This document shows positions 32,843 through 40,810 of a stretch of 46,109 bases of DNA, piece after piece. The stretch spans positions 1 to 46,109 of the forward strand of contig JAKSTG010000024.1 of the NCBI GenBank assembly GCA_024402695.1. Reading direction: 5' to 3'. The position numbers and the translations under genes were made by a program. The notes beneath the pieces were generated by a model, which worked only from the letters and a program-made list of their open reading frames with translations, did no database searches and was not told the DNA's origin. The DNA comes from Treponema sp. Lineage in GTDB: Bacteria; Spirochaetota; Spirochaetia; Treponematales; Treponemataceae. The stretch's first letter is position 1. Each line of letters opens with the position of its first letter.

Positions 32843-34450
32843 TTAGTAATGAGTTCCAAGACCGATCAGAATTTCAAATGATCGGCAGCTTGTGTTTCTC
32901 CATGAATTATCAAGAAGTTCACCGTAAAGCTTTCTTCCTACATCAATTCCAAGACTTGCTCTGATTACATAGCTTGACCATTTTTCAGGGAAAATAAGAA
33001 CTTCAAGTCCGGCTCCGTAGAATCCGTCTTTAGGGTTGAAGGCTCTTCTGTATCCATGGTTTTCTTCGGTTGTCTGAATCAGAGCCAGGTCGATAAATGG
33101 AGCTGCTTGAACTTCAAAGTTCAGCTTCTTTGTGAATCCGATTTTCTTTGTGATCGGGAAGTTCGCCCAATCGGTGGTCAGGATTTTTACAGGGAGATCC
33201 AGATTCAGAATGAAAGCTGCAGGAGTTTCAGCCTGGTAGTTTCCAAGATTTCCTAAACGGTTGTCGATTACACCACGAATTGAATCATCAACTTTACGTG
33301 AACCGTAGCTGAGTTTTCCCGAAGGATACCAGAAGAACTGGCTTCTGTAATAAAGTGCTATATAGTCAGAAGGGATAAATCCCATTACATCGGCAGAAAC
33401 GCAGAAAGAAAGAGGATTAACATCTTCTACAAAAATCGAAGCAGTGTTATATGCAAAGGAAACTGAGAACTTATCCGACATTCCGCTTCTGAAATTTCCT
33501 ATCCAGTTTGCACGTCCAAAAGTGAAATCATTACCCATTTCAAGTTCAGGTCCCTGGAGCTTTTTGTTTTTGATTCCGGATGCACCGTTTCTTTTGAATG
33601 GGTCCCAGTTATAGGTAGCAGACACATAAGGTGAAACAGTGATGTTTCCAAGTTCAGGATCTGTATGAAGAATTACAGGGTAGAGGAAGGCACCGTATTC
33701 CTTGAAGAAAGTTTCATCTGAAGAAAGTCTGTAATCAAAATCCCTTATGAAACTCTGTTTAAATACAAAAGTGGCTGTTGTGTTTCTCTGTAAGAAATTG
33801 TTGAAAACTGGTTTTTCCAATTTTACGCCTGAAGAAAGGTTCCATTCCGGAGAGTTTTCACCCCAAGTATAGGAAATTGTATAATCATTTATGAGAGAAA
33901 TCTGGAGTCCGTCTTCTCTTGGGGCAAATGGATAATCAAAGGAGAAGGAAATCTCAGGTTCAAATACCTGGAAAGGTTTACCAGAACTGTCCGGTTCAAA
34001 CTGGAAATCAAAAGAAGTGTTCAGGACATTCATTGTTCCAAGGAAGTTTGTGTCTTTTGCCTTAAGTTTAAGTGTAAGTCCGTTTGAAGAAGAATATTTG
34101 AAATAAGGCAGACAAAGGAAATGGTAGTTGTCTGCAACTGAAATAAGAAGTGAAACCGGTGTGGGGCCTTCTGAATCAGGGGATTTGTAAGAGTATTCAA
34201 CGTTTGAAACGCCGAAACAACGGGTGTTTATAAGGTCCTGTTTTAAAGTATCTATATATTCAATAAAATCTTCTTCTGTTTCAAATACAGTGTTTTTATC
34301 TACAGGGACAGTTCTTTCCAGGGCATTCTGTCTGGTGATTCCTGTAATTTTATAATCGATTGATTCAATTTTATAAGAAGATGCAAAAAGTGCTGAGGAA
34401 ATTAAAAAGAAACAACAGCCGGCTGCATTCTTTAAAAACATTTTATTCAT
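32843..34450 (-). CDS. Omp85-like outer-membrane beta-barrel with a single POTRA domain
   Basis: The start at 34450 gives a signal peptide (LKNAAGCCFFLISSALFAS). Residues about 25-105 fit one POTRA domain (SIDYKITGIT, then IDTLKQDLINTRCFGVSNVE and PVSLLISVADNY). The rest has alternating beta strands typical of a barrel, with an Omp85-like opening strand (LKLKAKDTNFLGTMNV) and an aromatic C-terminal residue (IGLGTHY). Length of 535 residues is below BamA (about 800) with its five POTRA domains; a TamA-like or lipid-transfer role is possible. An extended -10 at 34458-34466 suggests a leaderless mRNA. Confidence 0.65.
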   Translation of the reverse strand: MNKMFLKNAAGCCFFLISSALFASSYKIESIDYKITGITRQNALERTVPVDKNTVFETEEDFIEYIDTLKQDLINTRCFGVSNVEYSYKSPDSEGPTPVSLLISVADNYHFLCLPYFKYSSSNGLTLKLKAKDTNFLGTMNVLNTSFDFQFEPDSSGKPFQVFEPEISFSFDYPFAPREDGLQISLINDYTISYTWGENSPEWNLSSGVKLEKPVFNNFLQRNTTATFVFKQSFIRDFDYRLSSDETFFKEYGAFLYPVILHTDPELGNITVSPYVSATYNWDPFKRNGASGIKNKKLQGPELEMGNDFTFGRANWIGNFRSGMSDKFSVSFAYNTASIFVEDVNPLSFCVSADVMGFIPSDYIALYYRSQFFWYPSGKLSYGSRKVDDSIRGVIDNRLGNLGNYQAETPAAFILNLDLPVKILTTDWANFPITKKIGFTKKLNFEVQAAPFIDLALIQTTEENHGYRRAFNPKDGFYGAGLEVLIFPEKWSSYVIRASLGIDVGRKLYGELLDNSWRNTSCRSFEILIGLGTHY

Positions 34451-34457
34451 AAAATGC

Positions 34458-34466
34458 ATTATGGCA
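34458..34466 (-). promoter_or_regulatory. Extended -10 for the Omp85-like gene
   Basis: On the minus strand TGC-CATAAT (34466-34458), with a poor -35. The box ends 7 nt before the ATG at 34450. Confidence 0.5.
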
Positions 34467-34541
34467 TAAATAGAGAAAAATAACCACTTTTAATTGGAGA
34501 TTTTACAAGGCTTTGGGAAAAATTAAGAGATTTTCTCTAAA

Positions 34542-36014
34542 TTAGTATGCGCCTTTTCCAGCAAGAACAACCCAGACTGTTTTAATGAGAATCCAGATAT
34601 CCAGCCAGATAGACCAGTTCTGGATGTAGTAAGTGTCAAAGGTGATTCTTTCTTCGTATCCTGTATCACTTCGTCCGGAAACCTGCCACATACCGGTAAG
34701 ACCTGGAGTTACAGAAAGAACGAAGTCTTTGCTTTCGCCGTATTTGTCCAGTTCCCCGAAGGTAACAGGACGTGGACCAACAATACTCATTTCACCTGTA
34801 AGGATATTTACAAGCTGTGGAAGTTCATCAAGACTTGTTTTGCGGAGAATCTTTCCGAACTTTGTAACACGAGGGTCGTCGGTAAACTTTCTGTCTTTCT
34901 CCCATTCTGCACGGCGTACAGGATCTGTTGCAAGAATTTTTTCCAGCTGTTCCTGTGAGTCAATACCCATTGTGCGGAACTTCCAGCATTTGAATTCTTT
35001 TCCGTTTTTACCTGCACGTTTATGTCCATAGAAAACTGGACCTTTTGAAGTAAGTTTTACAAGGACTCCAAGGATAAGGAAAACAGGGATAAGTATAGGT
35101 GATAAAACCAGGATAATAAGAACATCAAGAAGTCTTTTAAGGAACAGGTTGAATCTGAATGTAAGGTTGTGTGTAGAAGCAAAACCGATGATACCTGCAA
35201 TATCCTTGATGTGCTGAGTTGAAGAACTTGCACCTGGATTTTTCTTTACCTGAATTGTGTAGCGGTAACTTGATGTTACTCGGCTAACGTCTGATTTGTA
35301 ATCACAGAGAACAGCAACCTTAATGTTTTCCTTATGAAGAAGTTCTTCAGCAGGTGAGTTTGGAGGAAAAACAGGAATGTCATTGAAGAATTCATTTTCG
35401 GCTGTACAGTGATCATTGATGATTGCACATGGATGGTATCCGAAACTTCTGTTTTTCTTAAGACGTCTGATGATTGTATCAGCTGAGTCCCCGGTACAGT
35501 AAATTACACATGGAACTCCCCAGAACCGGAATCTTGCAAAAACATGACGAACCAATTCGCGCATTGCAGGAAGCATAAGGGTCGAAATAGGAATTGCAAG
35601 AAGCAGAGCAATTGAGAGACGAAGTTCATCTGAGTAAGTTATAAGGTAATCCTGTGTGTAGGCCAACTTTGAAGAGGTCGGAACGAAAAGGGTAAATACG
35701 ATTCCGGCAAAACAGAAGAAAGTTCCGAGGAAGAATTTCTTTACTTCTTCAGCAGGAGAAACCATGATTCCAGGATAAAGTCCAACTCCTGCAAAAACTA
35801 TGATTGCAGGCGGAATATATATTGAATAATAAGAGAAGGAACTGAAGTTAAGTGTATTCTGTGGACCGTCAAAAAGGTTTACCAGAAAAAATGAAATTCC
35901 AATTGAAAGGAATAAGGCTACTGCGTCAAATACCCCGATTATCAATCCTGAACAAAAAGAACTGGTATGAGGATATTGCTTTTCCAACTGTGTTTTTAAT
36001 TCTTCGTTTGTCAT
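34542..36014 (-). CDS. Undecaprenyl-phosphate sugar-1-phosphate transferase (WbaP/CpsE type)
   Basis: This membrane enzyme starts a polysaccharide repeat unit by moving a sugar-1-phosphate to undecaprenyl phosphate. The N-terminal half has about four TM helices and a Rossmann-like cytoplasmic domain (VPCVIYCTGDSADTIIRRLK). The catalytic half begins with a membrane re-entrant helix (LKRLLDVLIILVLSPILIP) and has KCWKFRTM, DELPQLVNILTGEMSIVGPR and the terminal GKGAY. The length of 490 residues fits the long WbaP-like class. The sugar (Gal, Glc or other) is not readable. It follows thrS by 51 nt; Wzz-like and Wza-like genes lie 7 kb away. Confidence 0.9.
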   Translation of the reverse strand: MTNEELKTQLEKQYPHTSSFCSGLIIGVFDAVALFLSIGISFFLVNLFDGPQNTLNFSSFSYYSIYIPPAIIVFAGVGLYPGIMVSPAEEVKKFFLGTFFCFAGIVFTLFVPTSSKLAYTQDYLITYSDELRLSIALLLAIPISTLMLPAMRELVRHVFARFRFWGVPCVIYCTGDSADTIIRRLKKNRSFGYHPCAIINDHCTAENEFFNDIPVFPPNSPAEELLHKENIKVAVLCDYKSDVSRVTSSYRYTIQVKKNPGASSSTQHIKDIAGIIGFASTHNLTFRFNLFLKRLLDVLIILVLSPILIPVFLILGVLVKLTSKGPVFYGHKRAGKNGKEFKCWKFRTMGIDSQEQLEKILATDPVRRAEWEKDRKFTDDPRVTKFGKILRKTSLDELPQLVNILTGEMSIVGPRPVTFGELDKYGESKDFVLSVTPGLTGMWQVSGRSDTGYEERITFDTYYIQNWSIWLDIWILIKTVWVVLAGKGAY

Positions 36015-36065
36015 CGCTTTCTAAACTCTTTACCCTTTCAATTGGTTACATTTTCATTGTCGAAA

Positions 36066-37817
36066 CTAAATTTCAACTCCGCGCTTGTTTACTTTTTCTG
36101 TAACGTAAGCAACAAAATCTTCGATCTTCATTGTTTTCTGTTCAAGCCCACTTGACTGACGGAAACGAACTGTAACGGTTCTTTCGTTCTTTTCGTTTTC
36201 ACCAACAACGAGGATGTAAGGTGTTTTGTGTTCCTTTGTAATAACTTTGATCTTCTGACGCATGTTTTCATCTGAAAGGTATGCGTTAGAACGGATGTCG
36301 TTTGCAACCAGAATTTCATTTACTTCTTTTGCATAATCAACGAAGTCATTTCCTACAGGAACAACTGCTGCCTGTTCAAATGCCAGCCATGTAGGGAAGG
36401 CACCTGCGAAGTTTTCAATAAGGATTCCGAGGAAGCGTTCGAAACTTCCCAGGATTGCACGGTGGAGCATAACAGGGTGGTGCTTTTCGTTGTCTGCACC
36501 AATGTATGTTGCATCCAGACGTTCTGCACTAGGAAGCTGGAAGTCAGCCTGGATTGTACCACACTGCCATTCACGTCCAAGGCAGTCGTAAAGCTTGAAT
36601 TCAAGTTTTGGACCGTAGAATGCACCTTCACCAGGCTGGAGTTCGAATGTGAGTCCTGCATCATGACAAGCATCTGCAAGGGCTTTTTCGGCTCTTTCCC
36701 AAGTTGCCAGGTCACCAACGTGGTCTTCCGGCATTGTAGAGAATTTAACAACCAGATCATCAAATCCGAAATCATGGTAAACAGCTTTCAGAAGTTTACA
36801 GAATTTTGCAACTTCAGCGCCTACCTGTTCTTCTGTACAAAGAATATGTGCATCGTCCTGAACGAATCCGCGAACACGCATTACACCGTGAAGTGTTCCT
36901 GAAGGTTCGTTACGAACGTCGTGTCCGAATTCAGCAAGGCGCAGAGGGAGGTCTTTGTATGAGCGCTGGCGGCTTTTGAAGATTTCAAGAGCACCAGGAC
37001 AGTTCATTGGTTTGATGGCGAACATGCGTTTTTCTGATTCTGTAATGAACATGTTCTGCTGGTAGTGTCCCCAGTGACCTGATCTTTCCCAAAGTGTGCG
37101 AGGCATGATTGCAGGAGTATTAACTTCAAGATATCCATCGCGGCGAACCATCTTGCGCATGTAATCCTGCATTGTTGTGTAAATTGTCCATCCGTTAGGG
37201 TGCCAGAAAATCTGTCCTGGATCTTCAGGGTCCAGGTGGAAAAGATCCATTTCCTGTCCAAGCTTACGGTGGTCACGTTTTTCTGCTTCAGCGATCATTG
37301 TAAGATAATCTTTAAGATCGTTAGGTTTAGCGAAACAGAGGGCATAAATACGGGTAAGCATTGTTTTGCTTGAGTCTCCGCGCCAGTAAGCACCGGCGAT
37401 CTTTTCAAGCTTAAATGCCTGTCCGTTGATTTCCTTTGTGTTTGCAACGTGAGGTCCGCGACACAGGTCCAGATAACCGTCCTGTTCGTATGTTGTAATC
37501 TTTTCGCCGTCAGGCAGGTCGTTGATAAGTTCAACCTTGTAAGGCTGGTCAGCGAAGAGTTTCAGAGCTTCTTCTTTAGTGACTTCCTTGCATACGAAAT
37601 CGTGGTTTCCTGCAAGGATTTTTCTCATTTCTTTTTCGATTGCGCCAAAATCTGAATCTGAGATTTTTACTTCACCGAAATCGAAGTCATAGTAAAATCC
37701 GGTATCAATAGCAGGACCAATTGCGATTTTTGTGTTTGGATACAGGTGCAGAACTGCTTCTGCCATTACGTGTGCACAACTGTGGCGCACGATCTGTAAA
37801 TTTTCGTCCAATGCCAT
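36066..37817 (-). CDS. thrS: Threonyl-tRNA synthetase lacking the TGS domain
   Basis: ThrS charges tRNA-Thr and edits Ser-tRNA-Thr. The 583-residue protein opens directly with the editing domain ([18 protein letters not shown], with DLCRGPHV completing the zinc-site residues), followed by the class II core ([11 protein letters not shown] with the zinc cysteine, [13 protein letters not shown]) and the anticodon-binding domain. The roughly 60-residue N-terminal TGS domain of the common 640-residue form is absent. AAGGAAGGA stands before the ATG, so this is the true start. NCPGA replaces the frequent NCPGH. Confidence 0.96.
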   Translation of the reverse strand: MALDENLQIVRHSCAHVMAEAVLHLYPNTKIAIGPAIDTGFYYDFDFGEVKISDSDFGAIEKEMRKILAGNHDFVCKEVTKEEALKLFADQPYKVELINDLPDGEKITTYEQDGYLDLCRGPHVANTKEINGQAFKLEKIAGAYWRGDSSKTMLTRIYALCFAKPNDLKDYLTMIAEAEKRDHRKLGQEMDLFHLDPEDPGQIFWHPNGWTIYTTMQDYMRKMVRRDGYLEVNTPAIMPRTLWERSGHWGHYQQNMFITESEKRMFAIKPMNCPGALEIFKSRQRSYKDLPLRLAEFGHDVRNEPSGTLHGVMRVRGFVQDDAHILCTEEQVGAEVAKFCKLLKAVYHDFGFDDLVVKFSTMPEDHVGDLATWERAEKALADACHDAGLTFELQPGEGAFYGPKLEFKLYDCLGREWQCGTIQADFQLPSAERLDATYIGADNEKHHPVMLHRAILGSFERFLGILIENFAGAFPTWLAFEQAAVVPVGNDFVDYAKEVNEILVANDIRSNAYLSDENMRQKIKVITKEHKTPYILVVGENEKNERTVTVRFRQSSGLEQKTMKIEDFVAYVTEKVNKRGVEI

Positions 37818-37854
37818 AATGATTCCTTCCTTTTTATATAAATAAAGTTATTCT

Positions 37855-37883
37855 ATTATAATGATTTGTAACTTTTCATACAA
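37855..37883 (-). promoter_or_regulatory. thrS promoter
   Basis: On the minus strand TTGTAT (37883-37878), 17 nt, TATAAT (37860-37855). The leader is about 30 nt and contains no room for a T-box. Confidence 0.8.
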
Positions 37884-37891
37884 TGTTTTTC

Positions 37892-37921
37892 TATTAGAGT
37901 AGAAATTGAATTATTAGAGTA
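37892..37921 (+). promoter_or_regulatory. Direct repeat, possible activator site for the mannanase gene
   Basis: TATTAGAGTA occurs at 37892-37901 and 37912-37921, a period of exactly 20 bp (two helical turns). Centres lie about 72 and 52 bp before the predicted transcription start, a normal activator position. Confidence 0.5.
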
Positions 37922-37933
37922 AATAAAAATAAA

Positions 37934-37980
37934 TAGACAATTAAGTAAATAAGTGTTACAATTTACTTAAATTTACTTAA
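37934..37980 (+). promoter_or_regulatory. Mannanase promoter overlapped by TTAAGTAAAT-type repeats
   Basis: TAGACA (37934-37939), 17 nt, TACAAT (37957-37962) with an extended TGT before the -10. TTAAGTAAAT at 37941-37950 is the reverse complement of ATTTACTTAA, present twice in tandem at 37961-37970 and 37971-37980. The copies cover the spacer and the start site, as a repressor operator would. Confidence 0.6.
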
Positions 37981-37994
37981 ACTAGGAGGCCGTA

Positions 37995-39023
37995 ATGAAA
38001 AAAATAATTTCAGCTCTTGCAGTACTTTTATTGGGAATCAGTCTTTTTGCTGCTCCAAAATCAAAAGAAGCACAGCAGGTTATGGATTTCCTGAAATCGG
38101 TTTATGGGAAACAGACTGTATCCGGACAGATGGATTTGACCTGGAATGATAGCGTTGATATGGCTAAAAGAATTTATAAGGATACAGGAACTTATCCTGT
38201 TCTTATGGGTTATGACTTTTTGAATTACACAGCCCGCCAGGGAGATGGACTTAATCAGACTCAGGAAGCCATTAAATGGTGGAAAGGGGAATATGATTAT
38301 GATAGATCTTATTCCGGATTCAAAGGTGGTCTTGTTACCTTTACCTGGCATTGGCGTGCCGGTCGCGAAAAGGAATTTTATTCGAACAGAACAAAATTCC
38401 GTATTCCATATGCAGATGGAAAACTTAATGAAGAAGCTGCTGAATTTTCTCAGCTGAAAAGAAACCTTGATTCTATCGCAAAACAGCTTCAGATTTTGAA
38501 AGACGAAGGAGTTCCTGTTCTTTGGAGACCTCTCCATGAAGCCAGCGGAAAATGGTTCTGGTGGGGGGCAAGTGGTCCGGAAGCTTACAAGGCTTTGTAT
38601 CGCTATATGTATACTTATTACACAGAAGAAAAAGGCCTTGATAATCTTATTTGGGTATGGAACGGTCAGGGAAAAGAATGGTATCCCGGAGACGAATATG
38701 TTGATATTACCGGTGAAGACATTTACGCCAACGACCATGAATCCCAAAAGAAGAAGTTCCTTGAATGTAAGGCTTCTTCAAAAGGAAAGAAAATGGTTGC
38801 CCTTACAGAATGCGGCCGAATTCCTGATCCTGTAAAAGCCTATGAAGATGATGCAACATGGCTTTATTTCATGGTTTGGAATGATAAAACTGCAGACGGA
38901 AATTTTACAGCTGAGGATTTCTGGTCAAGCGAAAAAGTGAATGCGCTTGATTTCAGAAAAGAAGTTTATGCTTCTGATAAAATCCTTACTCTAGATGAAG
39001 TAAAACCTGGTGATTATAAATAA
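37995..39023 (+). CDS. Glycoside hydrolase family 26 beta-mannanase
   Basis: The enzyme would hydrolyse beta-1,4-mannan, a plant hemicellulose. The 342-residue protein has a signal peptide (IISALAVLLLGISLFA) and a single GH26 domain. The acid/base Glu is E182 in LWRPLHEASGKWFWWG and the nucleophile is E272 in ALTECGRIP; GLVTFTWHWR is a further family block. No carbohydrate-binding module or lipobox is visible, so it is periplasmic or secreted. AGGAGG lies 7-8 nt before the ATG. It is a single-gene unit with its own regulated-looking promoter and terminator. Confidence 0.92.
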   Translation: MKKIISALAVLLLGISLFAAPKSKEAQQVMDFLKSVYGKQTVSGQMDLTWNDSVDMAKRIYKDTGTYPVLMGYDFLNYTARQGDGLNQTQEAIKWWKGEYDYDRSYSGFKGGLVTFTWHWRAGREKEFYSNRTKFRIPYADGKLNEEAAEFSQLKRNLDSIAKQLQILKDEGVPVLWRPLHEASGKWFWWGASGPEAYKALYRYMYTYYTEEKGLDNLIWVWNGQGKEWYPGDEYVDITGEDIYANDHESQKKKFLECKASSKGKKMVALTECGRIPDPVKAYEDDATWLYFMVWNDKTADGNFTAEDFWSSEKVNALDFRKEVYASDKILTLDEVKPGDYK

Positions 39024-39033
39024 AGAAATACTT

Positions 39034-39068
39034 AAAAAACAGTCGTTTTTCTTGACGACTGTTTTTTT
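39034..39068 (+). terminator. Terminator of the mannanase gene
   Basis: AAAAAACAGTCGT (39034-39046) pairs with ACGACTG and the T-run (39055-39068) around an 8-nt loop. The -35 box of ssrA lies in its loop and right arm. Confidence 0.88.
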
Positions 39069-39080
39069 TATCAGTATATT
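39052..39080 (+). promoter_or_regulatory. ssrA promoter
   Basis: TTGACG (39052-39057), 17 nt, TATATT (39075-39080). Transcription would begin near 39087, 6 nt before the mature tmRNA 5' end, leaving a short leader for RNase P. Confidence 0.75.
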
Positions 39081-39092
39081 TCATATATCTAT

Positions 39093-39462
39093 GGGGATGC
39101 CCCGGTTTCGACGGAATTGGGAATGCATTTACTGCAAGTGAGGGTGAAGGTCCTCTAAACTGACAAAAAAATAACTGCAAAACGTAGAGAAGAAGAAGAA
39201 TCTTCTGTTGAACAGTTCGCTCTCGCAGCTTAGTCTGCTTAGCGCGGAACTATCGGGATGCTGTTCCTAATGCCGGTAAGTTCTGTCACAGACAGGGACT
39301 TGGTTAACGATGTGTCTGGTCTTCGTTAACGACCTTTAATCAGAATAAGGAGGCGACGCTTGTAATGCTGCTACCGGCTCCCGACAACTACCTCGCATTA
39401 CTAAACTTGTAGACGTATCTGGATTACTTTTTCGGACGCGGGTTCAATTCCCGCCATCTCCA
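39093..39462 (+). ncRNA. ssrA: Transfer-messenger RNA (tmRNA)
   Basis: tmRNA rescues stalled ribosomes with SmpB (30126-30590). The 5' end GGGGATG pairs with CATCTCC at 39455-39461, forming the alanine-type acceptor stem, with discriminator A at 39462; the T-arm GCGGGTTCAATTCCCGC is at 39438-39454. The universal CCGGTTTCGACGG stretch follows the 5' end. CCA is not encoded and must be added. The gene is one piece of about 370 nt, with pseudoknot-forming sequence after the tag reading frame and a terminator at 39471-39495. Confidence 0.96.
39177..39233 (+). other. tmRNA tag reading frame
   Basis: From the resume codon GCA at 39177 to the TAG at 39231 the tag reads AKRREEEESSVEQFALAA (18 residues). 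The ALAA end is the conserved protease signal; the Arg/Glu-rich first half is unusual. The resume codon is assigned from the ATAACT context and the frame of the ALAA-stop. Confidence 0.85.
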
Positions 39463-39499
39463 TAATAAAGGCTGTTCGTAAGAACAGCTTTTTTTATTA
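39441..39499 (+). repeat. 59-bp perfect direct repeat, copy 1 (tmRNA 3' end and terminator)
   Basis: Begins at GGTTCAATTC in the T-arm and runs through the acceptor 3' strand and the terminator T-run. Copy 2 is 239 bp downstream. Confidence 0.95.
39471..39495 (+). terminator. ssrA terminator
   Basis: GCTGTTC, loop GTAA, GAACAGC, then seven T. An identical copy lies at 39710-39734. Confidence 0.93.
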
Positions 39500-39509
39500 T
39501 ATTTGTTAG

Positions 39510-39734
39510 TATAATGGAAAATGCGTCCGAAATAGTTTACTTTTGAGGATGGTCCCTTATTGAAAATAAGGGACGCGGAGTGAACGCCGACCAAAGGGAG
39601 GTGGAGCCGCCAAGGATGGCGGCGGAAGTGAACGGAGATGGGGGTGAAGGAGAAAACAGGAGGTTTTCGACAGAACCCCGGTTCAATTCCCGCCATCTCC
39701 ATAATAAAGGCTGTTCGTAAGAACAGCTTTTTTT
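39510..39734 (+). ncRNA. Candidate structured small RNA downstream of ssrA
   Basis: A perfect TATAAT at 39510-39515 (no good -35) would start a transcript near 39522 that ends at the duplicated terminator 39710-39734, about 210 nt. Inside are a perfect 10-bp hairpin with GAA loop (39552-39574), a 7-bp GCCGCCA hairpin (39606-39623), a 6-bp GAAAAC hairpin (39652-39668), and an 8-bp helix of GGAGATGG (39634-39641) with CCATCTCC (39693-39700). That helix rebuilds a tmRNA-like acceptor stem, but the T-stem is broken (CCGG in place of CGGG). No protein frame is credible. Function unknown; a decayed mobile-element end is the main alternative. Confidence 0.4.
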
Positions 39735-39738
39735 ATTA
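39680..39738 (+). repeat. 59-bp perfect direct repeat, copy 2
   Basis: Identical over 59 bp to 39441-39499. The 180 bp between the copies is unrelated to the tmRNA body. The arrangement resembles the duplicated ends left by integration at ssrA, but no integrase is near. Confidence 0.95.
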
Positions 39739-39785
39739 GAATAGACTTTTTATTTGAACTGTTATTTTTTTTTATAGTTTAGTCC

Positions 39786-39819
39786 AAAAAAAAAGACTTC
39801 GTTTTCACGAAGTCTTTTT
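39786..39819. terminator. Bidirectional terminator between the ssrA region and the partner-switch operon
   Basis: AAAAAGACTTCGT (39790-39802) and ACGAAGTCTTTTT (39807-39819) form a perfect 13-bp stem with a 4-nt loop; T-runs flank it on both strands. Confidence 0.92.
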
Positions 39820-39839
39820 CAATTTAACTGGATTTTTAC

Positions 39840-40394
39840 TTATTCGCCGTCTCTGTTAAGAGATGTGTGTTTAGCCTGGTATTTCTTAAGCATAGCAACT
39901 GCATTTTTCTTTCCGTTGTAAACGAAACCACCGTTCCAGTATTCGAGAGCAGCGAAAAGGGCGTTACCACCGTCCTGGCTGTCTGATTCCTTTGTGCGGA
40001 ATGAAACGTAGTTTGCCAGTTCCATGAAGTCGTTCTTGTGGAGACAGTCCAGACGTTTTCTGTTGAAGTCATTCCATTTTTCAAGATCTGTAAAGCCTTC
40101 TCCTTCGTCCTGTACAATAATGTGTGCATGTGTAGGGCTGAATGAGTACCAAACTGTAACTTTTTTGTTGATATCACAGTGGTTTCCGTGTTTTACAGCA
40201 TTTTTGATAACTTCTGAAATCTGCTGTTCAAGAAGGTTCAGTTCCTTGATTTCTGTTGGAGCTGACTGAACGATAAGAAGTGTGAAGTATCTGATCTGTC
40301 TGAAGTCAGAAGGAAATTCCTTCTTGAGCATATTTGTTTTGTCGAAGAGCGGGTCGTTCTCATCAGAGCGAAGTTCTTTGAATTCCTGTTCCAT
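39840..40394 (-). CDS. RsbW/SpoIIAB-like serine kinase / anti-sigma-type ATPase
   Basis: The 184-residue protein has a GHKL (HATPase_c_2) domain: the N-box EVIKNAVKHGNH with the Mg-binding Asn, the G1 box VQDEGEGF, and a weak G2-like GGNALFAALEYW. Such proteins phosphorylate a STAS antagonist and bind a target, classically a sigma factor. AGGAA lies 6 nt before the ATG. It is the last gene of a three-gene minus-strand unit with a STAS protein and a PP2C phosphatase, and ends at the bidirectional terminator. Its target is not encoded nearby. Confidence 0.85.
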   Translation of the reverse strand: MEQEFKELRSDENDPLFDKTNMLKKEFPSDFRQIRYFTLLIVQSAPTEIKELNLLEQQISEVIKNAVKHGNHCDINKKVTVWYSFSPTHAHIIVQDEGEGFTDLEKWNDFNRKRLDCLHKNDFMELANYVSFRTKESDSQDGGNALFAALEYWNGGFVYNGKKNAVAMLKKYQAKHTSLNRDGE

Positions 40395-40437
40395 ATTTAA
40401 TTCCTGTAAAATCTAATCAATTATACTTTTGTATGGT

Positions 40438-40776
40438 CTATTCTTTTACCATAAGAAGGCCTTCTTCAACGCTGTTTGCGATTGGGAAGTAGCCCATGAG
40501 TTTTGTAAGTTCAATAACCTTTTTTACTGATCCATGGATATTTGAAATGGCCAGTTTCAGATTCATCTTTTTGATAGTAGAACAAATGTAGATGAGAGCA
40601 CCGATTCCAGACGAGTCGATGTAGTCTACCTGTTCAAGATTGATAACGAAATTTTTAACGTTCTTTTCAAGCATTTTCATTACAAGTTCTTTGAGCTTGT
40701 ATGAGTTGTAAAGATCCATTTCGCCATTTACGTCAATGATGTAGACATCACCATTCTTGCGTATTTTCAGTTCCAT
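40438..40776 (-). CDS. STAS-domain anti-sigma factor antagonist
   Basis: The 112-residue protein is a single STAS domain of the SpoIIAA/RsbV type. The phosphorylation site is in VDYIDSSGIGALIYI (serine of the DSSG loop), and GEMDLYNSYKLKEL is the typical first helix region. Unphosphorylated it would bind the RsbW-like kinase and free the target. AAGGAGC stands 6 nt before the ATG. It lies between the phosphatase and the kinase genes. Confidence 0.92.
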   Translation of the reverse strand: MELKIRKNGDVYIIDVNGEMDLYNSYKLKELVMKMLEKNVKNFVINLEQVDYIDSSGIGALIYICSTIKKMNLKLAISNIHGSVKKVIELTKLMGYFPIANSVEEGLLMVKE

Positions 40777-40810
40777 AAAGAAGCTCCTTATCCTATTTTA
40801 TGTTTAGCTC

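Noticed and set aside
37818..37854. T-box or other tRNA-sensing leader for thrS
   Set aside because: The leader from the mapped-looking promoter is only about 30 nt, too short for such an element.
39424..39702. A 92-residue minus-strand open frame beginning MEMAGIEP across the tmRNA end and the following segment
   Set aside because: It is antisense to the tmRNA T-arm, acceptor and terminator, and the MAGIEP-type start is a known artefact of translating such RNA ends. No ribosome-binding site.
39441..39738. Intact integrated island at ssrA
   Set aside because: The interval between the direct repeats is only 180 bp and no integrase gene is in the neighbourhood; at most a remnant.
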